Below are positions 21,560-32,533 of a stretch of DNA of 64,000 nucleotides, piece by piece. The notes under the pieces are model-generated. The model did no database searches and had not been told where the DNA came from. It worked only from the letters and a program-made list of their open reading frames with translations. Positions within the stretch are counted from its first letter, which is position 1, and every line of letters begins with the position of its first letter. A program made the translations under genes and the position numbers. This stretch comes from Biomphalaria glabrata (lineage: Eukaryota; Mollusca; Gastropoda; Planorbidae), in NCBI RefSeq assembly GCF_947242115.1, contig NC_074725.1:13836511-13900510 (forward strand), given 5' to 3'.

Positions 21560-23800
21560 ATAATAATGAATGCAAACGGCCAAAAAAACTACTTAGAAGG
21601 GAAGGTATATTATTGTCTTAAGGTTTACTTTTCATCCAAACATTGACCAAATCTTTTGTTGGTGTTTTTGCCTTATTCTGATGTTTTCAGCTACTGATTA
21701 TTCATTCACTGTTAGAGTCCTAGAGCCCATTTTAAGTTTGTGAGCATTTATGATTTTACACTCTGGTTAGGCTTCAGACATTGACAGGGAATTTTTTTTT
21801 TTCACTACATATTATGTTATTTTTTTTTTTTTTAATGTTTATAATTATATTCTGATCTTAATATATTTTACAGATTTTTAAAATTATTTACGATACAAAT
21901 ATGTTTAACCTGTTATGTTTAACCTGTATCATACTGTGTAACAGCAAGTTTATTGTTTGTTAATCACACCATTGTAGCTTTGTTCTTTGTAGGCTATTTC
22001 TTTTCATTTTTTTGTGTCTTCCCTTTTTTTATGTGAATTTATTTCTGTTACCTACAAGACCTGTTAAGCTTAGGGAATTCTTTTCTAATGCTGGAAAAAT
22101 TCTGATCTCTATTGTAAGTGTCTTATTGCCAGCTATATTTTCAAATTTGTCCTATTTACGATCTATGCATGCATATGAAATCTTTGTGTCTGTCTTAACT
22201 GACCTTAGAAAATAATTCAGTTGTTTATATTTGTGCTGTCACATATACAAATGATATTTGCTGAAATACAGTGGATCCCCTTTTTTTATGAATTGTTCAA
22301 AGTTACATTGATCTTGTACTCAATGGTATTTGTCTTGTGTCATGTTGAATGTCTATGTAACAAGGTTTATTGGTGTAATTCCAATGGAGTATACAGGCAC
22401 TGTTAGTATTTTAGATACATCCCTTTCTGAATATTATAGAATGTCTAAATATGGCTTTGGTTTTGGATACAAATATTGTTATTAAAAGTGGATTCTATTA
22501 AAGCTTTTGAACAAGTCCCCTGCCTCTGTGCTTCCACCTACTCAAATCTCAAATCAGGCCCTGTTGGTACCTGCAGTCGTATTTTCATTTGAAAGTTTTA
22601 AAATAAAATGAGGGAAATTATTATAAAGAAAACAGCTGTAACTATTCAAACATATTCTTATGATGTAATGCCTGTTTTTTAAGTTGTTCTGTAAGCTTAG
22701 AGCGGCCTGTTTATATTTTAAAAAATTATACTATGAATGGTGATGTCTTCGCTTCTGAAGATTAAAGATAAGTGCTGTGCTTTACATGGTCACTCAAACC
22801 CAGTTGCAAACTGCATATTTTCCCACATCTGATGCAGGCAAAGCCAATCGTACTATATTGACACAGTTTCTTTATGTGAAAAATGTATACATATTTTTAT
22901 TCAGTGCAATGTCCAGCATATCTGAGTTTTTTTGTCTTTTTTAAATAAATAAGTCTGATATCACATTCTTAAATTTATATTAGATATATTTATATTTATT
23001 TATCCATACTTGAAGCTTTATAAATATATATGTACATCTGTGTACTTTATAAGCCAGTAGAGAGATGGAAATCTTTGTAAAGGTCCTGCTTTTAATATTA
23101 TTTACCGCAGTTAAAGAATAAACTTGACAGTAAAAAAAAAAAATTGTTATCCACTTGATGTGTCGGCATTGTGTTGAAAGTCATATCTTAGTGTGTGAGT
23201 GTCTATGTTTCTTACAATGTTACAACTTGCCTGACTACTGAGAGGATGAATTACTGAAATGTCAAGATTGATGTAAATAATACAGACTGGCTTTAAAAAT
23301 AATCTTGTGTATTGTCATACCTTTTCATTTAGGACAAACAAAATGACTTTTCTGCACAGAGTAAATACATGTCTAGTAATAGTGTCCATCAGGAGACAAA
23401 TGAATGAACAGGTTTTCATTCTAGTGGGACAATATGAAAGCATCTGTATAGGAAGTGTGAGACCTGTCAGTAACCATTGGAGCCAAACAGATGTGTGTCC
23501 TGTCATCCTTTCATTAAGCCAGTACAATCAGCTTTTAATATAGCACACAATTTCATTTACTTAGTGAACCAATGAAAGCGTTGAAGATTTATAGTCTGTA
23601 TATCATACAATGGGCTAATGATGTTTTGACACAGAGATCTCAGAGGTAAGGGGAAGCAATGCAACAAAAAACATGTCGTCAACACAAGAGGCTGTGACAT
23701 CGCCATTGGGGTACACTTTATACACAAAATGATTTTTCAATTCGATAGTCCTTTCGCTCTTTGACAAAATTCGGTGATGATGATGCGACTGTCCTAGCTC
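21560..23800. other. Intergenic or distal 3' UTR, no gene seen
   Basis: AT-rich; a poly(A)-like AATAAA at 23117 is followed 9 nt later by an A-run, which could mark a real 3' end on the plus strand. No coding exon is supported. Confidence 0.3.
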
Positions 23801-23807
23801 TGCTTTC

Positions 23808-23911
23808 AGAGATCATACCTAGATGAGCATCTTAGAGATCAGACATAGATGAGCATCTTAGAGATCTGACCTAATTGAGTGTCTTAGAGATCAGGCCTAA
23901 ATGAGTAACTT
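23808..23911 (+). repeat. 26-bp tandem repeat, four units
   Basis: Units start agagatca at 23808, 23834, 23860 and 23886, consensus agagatcagacctagatgag plus catctt. Divergence rises towards the right. Confidence 0.85.
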
Positions 23912-24254
23912 ACAGAAATTAAAAAAAAAAAAAACATTGACAAATGTTGCAACGATTTTTTTTAAATACTAAATCCAAAAAAAAAAAAAAATGATAATCG
24001 ATTTTCTTAAAGAAAAGATGGAAATGGCATTGTCTCTGCAGCTGGAGAGAACATTAAAATAGTGCAATCTTTTAAGTACCTTAAAAATAAATACAAATTA
24101 AATTTTGCTACAAATACTGATTATATCACCCCAAAAAAGTGCAAAAAAAAAAGATTGTGATTACTAAGAAAAATGCCCTCCTTAATTGTTAGCGAAAATG
24201 CCTTTCATTTTACCATGCTCAACTCTGCAGTATTTCAAGTTTCAATCCAATCGA

Positions 24255-24802
24255 ATTAAATTCAGACGTTACTTCAAAGAAGAAGATGATTATGCCCTAC
24301 GTGTGTACCTAGGTGTTGGGGGCGGTCGTTGACTTGTTGCACCAAACTGTTGGTAGACAACTCAACCGCTGTAGGCGTAGTAGATTTTAACTTATTAAAC
24401 TTGAAATAATTTAAATAAAAAACTAAATAGAACATTTATTACAATATCAACAAAATCAACTTGAGATCAAATGAAATCAATGTAGTACACTTCAGTCAGA
24501 ATATCAAATAGTATTCTGAACAACAATGTAACTTACTACAAAACACGTTATTTCAGTCTGGCGTTCTGGAGTCGTCTGTTGTACCCAAGACAGCTGACAA
24601 CAATGCGACTTATCTCGCATCTATCACACTGCATAGCTAACCCTCTACTTACCGTCACCATAGAAACACACACACACTCCATAACGCATGGTTAATATAG
24701 TCATGCATGTTAATCAATGAATAACTCTGCCAAGCCATTCTATGCTCTAATAGCACTAAAGAAGATGGATAATTTGCACAAATTTGTCCTAGCATAATAA
24801 TA
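24255..24802 (-). mobile_element. LINE family R1 3' end (copy 3, left part, interrupted)
   Basis: 24255-24300 (cagacgttacttcaaagaag) and 24698-24802 (tagtcatgcatgttaatcaa, aactctgccaagccattc, tctaatagcactaaagaag) match the R1 family. Between them (about 24301-24697) lies unrelated sequence that looks like a separate insertion. The family continues after the next LINE at 25668. Confidence 0.6.
24301..24697. other. Unclassified insertion of about 390 bp inside the R1 LINE fragment
   Basis: Absent from the other R1 copies at this point. It is AT-rich in the middle, with short GC-richer ends and a poly(A)-like block. An old solo LTR is possible, but no clean termini or duplication are visible. 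Confidence 0.3.
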
Positions 24803-25665
24803 AGGCTTGTCTTCGAGTCCGAAGATTAGTGAGGAATGCAGTATTTCCCGTGGCTGCGCAGCCCCAGCTGTGACCTACATATTTTGCCACAACCAGGGCA
24901 AGCATAACCATTGTCCGCAGGTGGTCGATTTAGATTTTCTTTTCGCCGTCTGTCCTCGGCAACGGACTTCCTTTTGGTCTCAAATGTGCATCCGGCAGCC
25001 TTTGTGAGTGACCTCCAGCTGTCTCGTTCTGAGGCCGCATGCAACCAGGTGCTCTCTTCTATGTCAGCCAAGGAAAGTTGACGCCTAAGCTGGTCTTTGA
25101 AGCGTTTCCGTGGGGCGCCTCTGTTACGTCGACCACTTTTTAGCTCACCAAAAAAAGACTGCCTTTGGTATACGTTCGTCTCCCATACGGGATACGTGCC
25201 CTGCCCAGCGTAACTGTCGGACCAAAAGAAGTCCCTCTATACTGTTGTCCATACCGGGGTTCGCAAGGACATCGCTGTTTGTAGTGCGGTCTTGCCACCG
25301 TATGTCCATGATGGAGCGCAAGCATCTTTGGTGAAAGCGCTCAAGAAGTCTTAGTTGTTTCCTGTATAGTGTCCATGTCTCAGAGCCATATAGAAGGGTT
25401 GAGAGAACCATCGGCTGGTAGACATTGATTTTTGTAGGCAGGCGGAGCGATTTGTTATCAACTTCCCTTGAAAGTGAGGCGTCATTTGACAATTTACTAC
25501 CCAGATATGTGAAGTGGTCTACCACGTTAAGGGGCTGCCTGTTTACGGTGATCTTTGGGGCTGAGTGTTTTATTGGGTGACTTTTGGAACATGACTTCTG
25601 TTTTCCCAATGTTTATAGATAAACCGAAAGAAGCGGCAGCGTTCTGGAGATCATGTTCATTGTGA
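24803..25665 (-). mobile_element. 5'-truncated RTE-like LINE with C-terminal zinc finger, nested in R1
   Basis: Minus-strand frames give HDLQNAAASFGLSINIGKTE, then VVDHFTYLGSKLSNDASLSR, VLSTLLYGSETWTLYRKQLR, LERFHQRCLRSIMDIRWQDR and LRWAGHVSRMGDERIPKAVF. The terminal segment SWRSLTKAAGCTFETKRK leads to a Cys-x2-Cys-x12-His-x4-Cys finger (ACPGCGKICRSQLGLRSH). The 3' end reads cttcggactcgaagacaagc plus a TTATTAT tail at about 24803. One frame break separates the finger from the polymerase part near 25100. The flanks tgtcctagcata and tgtcttgcata look like a diverged target duplication. Confidence 0.8.
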
Positions 25666-25667
25666 GC

Positions 25668-25865
25668 TATATGTCTTGCATATGGAACAAGAAATGAACC
25701 TTTATCTTTGTGTCTTTCTGAGTATTTTTTTAGGTTTTGTATTATGTATTAAAGACCATGGTTCAGTATTTTATTAGGTTTTGTATTTTGTATTAAAAAT
25801 CATGGTTCAGTGTTTCATTAGGTTTTGTATTAAAGATCATGGTTCAGTATTTGACATAAACCCGC
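25668..25865 (-). mobile_element. LINE family R1 3' end (copy 3, right part)
   Basis: Resumes with gcatatggaacaagaaatga and tttatctttgtgtctttctg, as at 8400. The words aggttttgtatt-atgtattaaa-atcatggttcagt are repeated in tandem about three times (25731-25850). Confidence 0.6.
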
Positions 25866-28800
25866 GATACAGCTGATCCCAACTTGTTTCGACACATGCC
25901 ATTTCTTTGGACATATCAGCTGCATGGAGAGGGGGCAACAGCTGTGTGGGCAACATCATTTCGACCATAGCTAATTACATTGAATTCATCTAATTTCTGT
26001 TGCTTCGCCACGGAGGGAGGTCATAATAGAAGTATTGTCATGTTAAGTTTTTAGCAGCCCCCAGAGAAAAAGCCTTTTTTGTGATGTTCCATTTAGATCT
26101 CAAAAAACTAAAGCGTTTATGAAAATCTGATTTTCATAACTACCTTAATCATGCTTGAAATAGATGCAAAAGCTATTTCTATTTTTCCTGAAATTAAACC
26201 TTATAGTTCTAAAATTAAGTATGCATATTATATGTACAAACGTATAAACCATAAGTAACAAAAATGGAGGCAGTTAAATAAGTGCTAAGGCTATTCAGTC
26301 TCCCAAAACTATATGCATTGGTTTAAAAAACTTTTGCACTGCCTTGGACACATCAGGTATATTGTAAAATTGATTTCCCAATATGCTTGATTGTGTTTGA
26401 AAGTAGATCATAAGTGCACAAGCAACATTTGGTCTTACAGCAAGATAAACACAGTGTTCCTTTTGTATGCATAAACATGTCAACCTTTTTTAAAGCAGTT
26501 AGAGTCTGATGACCTGTAGTGCTACCATAGAGTATACTAGGGTAACAATACCCCCCACTTACTGCTATGAAACCATTTCGAGTTTTTTGTTTTACTATCA
26601 TTGTAAACAAATGATTTATTCTCAAGAAGTAAGAATAACAAATTGGAGCGAGCTCTTGAAACCATGACCCAGATTTAAAGCCAAGATAGTTGACTTCACA
26701 TTACCTTACAGCACTTTCACTAGTAAGCTTGCAGGATCAAGTTTTCAAAGCTGTCAACATTCTGGATCTGTTGGGCGTCACCTTCTCCTTCCTTCCTTAC
26801 AATAGTCTGTTTCAGGTGGCTAAAACACAAGTGATCTAAGACTAGCAATCTAAAATGATGAAACTATTTCACTAGGACAAAGAAGCACGGAGACAAAGTA
26901 AAATATTAGAATAAATTTTAATCCATTGCGCTCTTACATGTGACATTTGAAGATTAAGCTGTAAACAGTCAAATGATCTTAGCTTTGAAAACTATACAGT
27001 ACGACACTATCCATGGTATAAGCCATAAGAACAAAGACAAAATCAGAATCAAATAAACAAAGTAGTCAAGAAACTGGTGACATATCACACAATTTGATCC
27101 AAAGAGCTACTACAAACCCCAATCACAAAGATTTAGCAAAAAAAAAAAAAATACAGGTATGACAGTTCATTTAATAAACTGCACAAATCATCAAATTCAA
27201 ATTAGTCAAAAATATCTTTCATAAGAATAACATGATTGTACATTTTCTAGAGTTGGTAAGATTTTAACATTTTACTACTCCTAATAAAGTAGGGAGTGTG
27301 CATTGATTTTTTTCTCTACAAAACAATTCATATTTTCTGTTCTAAGTTTTTTTGAATGATTTGAAAATTGAAATTAAAAAAAAAATTGTATTTCATAAGT
27401 CAAATCCAAAAAAAAAATCTGAGTGATACAAAAAAAAGTTTCTTGACAAAACAAAAAAAAAGATTACAATTAATTATAAAAACATAATTGAGTCAACATG
27501 ATTTTGACTAGTTCTGAACACAGCATATACAACTGTATCAACAAAATATCTTGGGGATAAAATGTGTACTGACCACAGACTTGAGAGATTTGTAGAATTA
27601 GACATTTGTTTGTTCCTTATCAACTGAACTACAACTTTTCACATACACAGACAGACAGACAGACACAACAACAACAAAAAGAAACTAGGAAGAAAAACAA
27701 AATAGAGTCCACAAAGCAAAGAAAATGAAAGAGATAAAAGAAAAAAAAACAAGGTTAACACAAAACAAAACAAAAACAACAACAAATTATTACTTTGAAC
27801 CAAATACATTGGACTGTATTTACAAATGGCAACACCAATGGCTTAGCAATGTTTGTGTTGGCCCTAAACTGCTCCGCAGAGGTGACACAAACCAGAGTCA
27901 GGCTGTCCTCCAACTCCACTAGAACACTATATTGAGCAGATTACTAATAAGAGCTCTAACTGTTAAGTCTGGCTGGATCCTAGTTTGGTTAGAGAACAAG
28001 TTTCATTCAATGATAGAAGCAATGGTCATTCCAAACCTTAAATAGACCAATTCTTTTTGTAGAGTCATGTCCCATATTAAAGCCAAGAGAGAAGGAAAAG
28101 AAATGTGTTACATTCAACAAGATCACTAACACATGCTTATTAATAGTGAGCAATAGTGAAGTCACTACAAGTCAATACATTTACAAACAAGTTGCTTAGT
28201 TCTAAAAATCACTAGACAAAACTGGAAATCAAAACAGGTTTTAGAACAGAAAAAAAAACAACCCCAACAAAACAGAAAATAGTACTTCAGTACATAATAA
28301 AACAATTTTAGTCCGAGAATTGCACAATGATAAATAAATGACTGGTGTACAGAGTGACGCCAGGAAAAAACAATTTTGTTGAGGACATTCCAAAATACCC
28401 TTTAAGATGAGAGAATAGAGCAAGACACCAACCAGCAAACTAAAAAATGAATGAATTGGTGACCTGCAGTGTACAGAATGTAAGGGTTGATGGATGAAGA
28501 AATGCTGATGTTTGCCATCACTGTTCAACTCACCATTAAACCAAAAGTCTTTCATGCAAAATGTAGACAACTTTGACCCATGACCCCCTCCATTGGCAAA
28601 CACTTTCAACAAATCATTTGGACAGGCCATGTTGTCATGGTGCTGTATGTACTAGTCAACATACTAGCCATACAAGTGTGGTCAAACATACAATTGTTAA
28701 CAACAAAACAAAAAAAGTTAATTTTTTTATGTATAGAATATGTATATATAATATATATATTTATATAATATTTATTTATGATATAAACTAAACAAGGTAA

Positions 28801-30003
28801 GTAACCACAAAGCTTCTTTTTTTTTTTAAACATCTTTTTTTTTTTTGCTTGTCTATAGAGCAACAAGACATCCATGTCAATAAATAGTGAAGCAGGTTAC
28901 AGTTGAGAAAAACAAATGGAACCAACAGAGAGACCACATTCACAAGTCTATATACAGTAGTCCAAGAACCGTCTCAGTTCTAAACTTGTTGACAATTGCA
29001 TGGTGAAAATAATCATGGAGAATAGTCATTTGTGTATATATATATATATATATTTATATAGTATTTCTATGTTTAGTAGTAGAGTTAGTTGAAGTGTTCT
29101 GTACACCGTTTAAATACACAGACACAAGACAATAGATTCATAAGACATTTCAACAACAACAAAAATGGATGACCCCCCTCCAAGAGAAAATTAGCACAAA
29201 GGACAAAAAAGAAAAATGTTCATGAACATTTTGGGCTGTAAAGAGAAGATTGACTGGTGCTATAGCACAACATGGTCTGCTGGAGTTCTAGGCACAAGAC
29301 AAACAATGGATGGATTAGTTTCAGTGCCTCCTAATGTTATAATAAAAATGAGCATCAAGACACAGTCCAAGTCACCAGTCTGCATGGCCAACAGTTTACA
29401 AGGGTATTGTGTTGCCAGCAAAATGACCAACTGTCTGCATGGACCCATTTGGATAAAGGGACTTCAGTAAGAGCAAAAAATCCCAGAGGCTCCATCATGA
29501 CTTTAACATATTAGATGTTCAAATAGTTAGATGTACACTTGGCCACCCAACTCCTTTTGTTTCCTGCAATCATTTTGACTGGCTTGCCTAGATTCACCTA
29601 CAACTGTGTGGATTGCTCACAACAAATCTTTCCCACAGCTACTTTGAACAAAGACAAACCTAGCAGCCGAGGAGTCCAACATTGTCTTGTCAATTCAAAA
29701 TGGTTCCAATAGCCTTAGTGTAGTTTCAGTTGTTTCATTTTCCAATCATGCTAAACGCAGATAAATTTCATCCCATCAAGTGGGGTTGGTAAACAGAGTT
29801 ATAGAAAGTGATATATCCAAATACATTGTGGGGAAACCCTCACACAGAGAAAAACAATTCAGATAATGCACACTCACAAATGAAACCAACACACACACAA
29901 AATGTTGTTCAAAATCAGATAAAGGCTAATTGACAAATAATTGTGCCACAAAATATAACATTTTGCTTTGATCCCGATTCCTATCACAGACCAACAGACA
30001 TAA

Positions 30004-30039
<36 letters not shown>

Positions 30040-32152
30040 CCAAAATCCATTTTAATTTTCAAAGCTCTTGACCATAATTATGAATAAGTTTCCAAGCTAT
30101 TTTCCAGTCAAATATATTTCCAGTGTTGATCAACAAAAGCATAAAGAGATCAAGTCTGGACTTGTGCCACAACTTTGACCATTCCATTTGACTCAGCTCT
30201 AGCCAGTTGAGAGAACACAAATATATGCATAGTAGTCTACAATAAAACCAAATCAGCTAAGTGGCAGATACTCCTGTATTTATGAACTAACAATTTCACT
30301 AGATTTGTGCAATGTAACTCAGTTACCTTCTGAAGTGGATATTAATTTAAACATTGTATGACTAGCCTTATGTATCATAGAAACACTACCGTAATTCCAA
30401 TATACTTGTAGTTGAAAAATATTTTACATTGTCTGGTTAAAAAATCTGGACAACCAGAGCAAAACTTCTTAGCCTAGCTAAAGATGATCATGAAACAATA
30501 TGGTTTGAGACCAGCTCTTTCCATTCAGATATAAATTGACTATAATATATATATATATATGCTTTCAGTGTTAGTAGAGGGTTTATAGTTACAAGCCAAG
30601 ATATTTAGTTGATAGTCAACAGTATATTTATATCATTTGTGACAAGACATTGGAAACACGTCTACACCTGAAGGTCCTCTGAGAGCAAGATATATTGTGT
30701 GCTCTCTTGTTAGTTCACTTTTGTAGTGATGAGTGTATTTGTGAAACTTAATTCTGTATTAAGCCCATGGAGCTCAAACAAAATCTAAAAATATAATTCT
30801 CAACTTTTATTTTTTTTTATAAAACATTTATTTTTTAATGGTATAAGAGAAGCACAAAGTTTACTACGACCTGCAAATGACGAACTTTAGAACCACTGTA
30901 CTGTTCATACTAAAATGGGACTCTTGCCTACCTAGTAATTTGGATGGGGATCACATATACACTTGTGGCCAACTAAGTGTATTTTCATAGTAGTGTGATT
31001 TAATTGACGGTCTAGTGTAGTGTGATTGAGTTAGTGAAAGAGTTCAGTGGGCTATACACTAAGTGAAGTTAGCAACTACAAGTGGTAATAACTCCTAGAT
31101 TATTCAACACACAAGATTTATTGGCTTTTCTGGATTTAAATCTTATCAATACTTTTATATTTGTATATTATTAACTGCTCAAACATTTAGTTTAGAAATT
31201 TGCTTAGATCTAAGAAACTCAACACTGTTGCTCTCAGAGGACACCAAGGCCTATGTGTGTTCCATACACTTGAGTCTGACACTGACAAACTACCCGTTGA
31301 ACAATTTGTGTGTTATGTGTATAACATTGGGAAAATAATAGAGCATTCAATGCAATATAACAAACAATAACAAGGCTCTCAGAACAAAAAAAGTTTTAAG
31401 CCTGAGAGAGGGCTGTTAGGGGGAGGAGAGTTTAAAACTTTAGAACACTAAAACATGATAAAAATATTGTCTTTGATAAAAACACAAGTAAAAAATTATT
31501 GTGTAATTTTATTTCACAGAAATAGTTTGACCAGTAACAATTGTATTAGTACAAATGTACCTATAGAGCAAGCATAAACTGTAATGAGGATAATTGTTAG
31601 TTAATATATATGATTATATTTCATTTGTTTTTTTGTTTATATCACAAGACTGGCCTTCATTTTACACTCAGTGGACTACAACATCCATTTTTTGTTTAAA
31701 GTTGTGATACCATTTGAATTCTATGCATTTCAATCTTCACATAAACTTATTCATGTTTATGTACAGCCCTCATACATGTACAAAATAATACCTATATATT
31801 GCCCAAACCTTCATTGATCTTTGATTATAAATCTGTACTTCATAAACATTGTCATAGTCCAAATTCAGTAATTTAGAACATCTATCACTTTTGCAAAAAA
31901 AAAATAAAAAATAAATAAATAAAATGTAAAATGGCATTAAGCCACAAAACATAAGGTTGGAGCCCTGACCCAAACAACTAGAATAAAAATGAGAATAATG
32001 GTTACATTCAAACAATCTTTGATAAATAAAAATGAAAAGAAGGGAATTAAAACATGCAATACCCAGTCCCATCATCCATGTACAGTCAAATGTTGTGCCA
32101 GCCATTATCACCAGGAAATGAAGGGGCGGTGGAGGGAGACAGACATATCCAA
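25866..32152 (-). other. Probable FNDC3 3' UTR and convergent intergenic region
   Basis: No exon is supported on either strand for over 6 kb downstream of the FNDC3 stop at 32153-32155. Minus-strand AATAAA candidates lie near 31507, 31110, 30820 and 28770, so the UTR may be about 0.6 to 3.4 kb long. Short AT repeats occur at 28744, 29034 and 30543, and a 34-base A-run is at 30005-30038. The 129-residue minus ORF at 28241-28630 has no recognisable motif. Confidence 0.4.
30005..30038. repeat. 34-base poly(A) run
   Basis: Uninterrupted A tract on the plus strand (T tract on the FNDC3 sense strand). No retroposed body is recognised next to it. Confidence 0.9.
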
Positions 32153-32533
32153 CTACTGACCACCATCAGAAGGAGAAGGAGAGACAGGCGTATAGAGCGA
32201 CTCCTCTGTGCCTGACATGTAGCTAATCAACTGCTGACACAATATGGCAGAAATTATGCAGACCAACACAAAAACACACAGAATTAATGCAGCTTTCTGT
32301 TGGTCAGTCCAGGGCTTGGTCTCCTCTAGCGTTCCCTCCTTGTTGGGGCTGGTGTGGACACTGGACTTGGGTGACTCTGGGGTCACAGGAGAGAAGAGAA
32401 CACCAGGGCTGAAGGCTCCCACAATGTCACCAGTGTTGTCAGCCGAGACACGTACAGCAGCGACTCTGGCTTGGTAGTCAGTGTTTGGTAGAAGGCCATC
32501 AATATGAAACTGTGTGTTGGGTCCTTTATAAAT
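32153..32533 (-). CDS. FNDC3: FNDC3 last coding exon: end of FN3-9, linker, membrane anchor
   Basis: Acceptor ctttttatttatcag; starts IYKGPNTQFHIDGLLPNTDY, ends FN3-9 at AFSPGVLF, then a Ser/Pro linker, WTDQQKAALILCVFVLVCII (membrane segment) and a cytosolic-type tail with a YTPVSPSPSD stretch. TAG at 32153-32155. Confidence 0.95.
   Translation of the reverse strand: MYKGPNTQFHIDGLLPNTDYQARVAAVRVSADNTGDIVGAFSPGVLFSPVTPESPKSSVHTSPNKEGTLEETKPWTDQQKAALILCVFVLVCIISAILCQQLISYMSGTEESLYTPVSPSPSDGGQ

Noticed and set aside
21139-21560. Long Tyr-Ile ORFs in several frames
   Set aside because: Translation of a compound TA/CATA microsatellite; only the first 25 residues might be an exon and are noted separately.
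25140-25334. Plus-strand ORFs near 25110-25334
   Set aside because: Antisense shadows of the RTE-like LINE polymerase.
28241-28630. 129-residue minus-strand ORF downstream of FNDC3
   Set aside because: Hydrophobic but without motif, and in a probable 3' UTR; no splice or homology support.
31770-32111. 113-residue minus-strand ORF just after the FNDC3 stop
   Set aside because: Low-complexity Phe/Leu/Ile content and no homology; lies in the 3' UTR.
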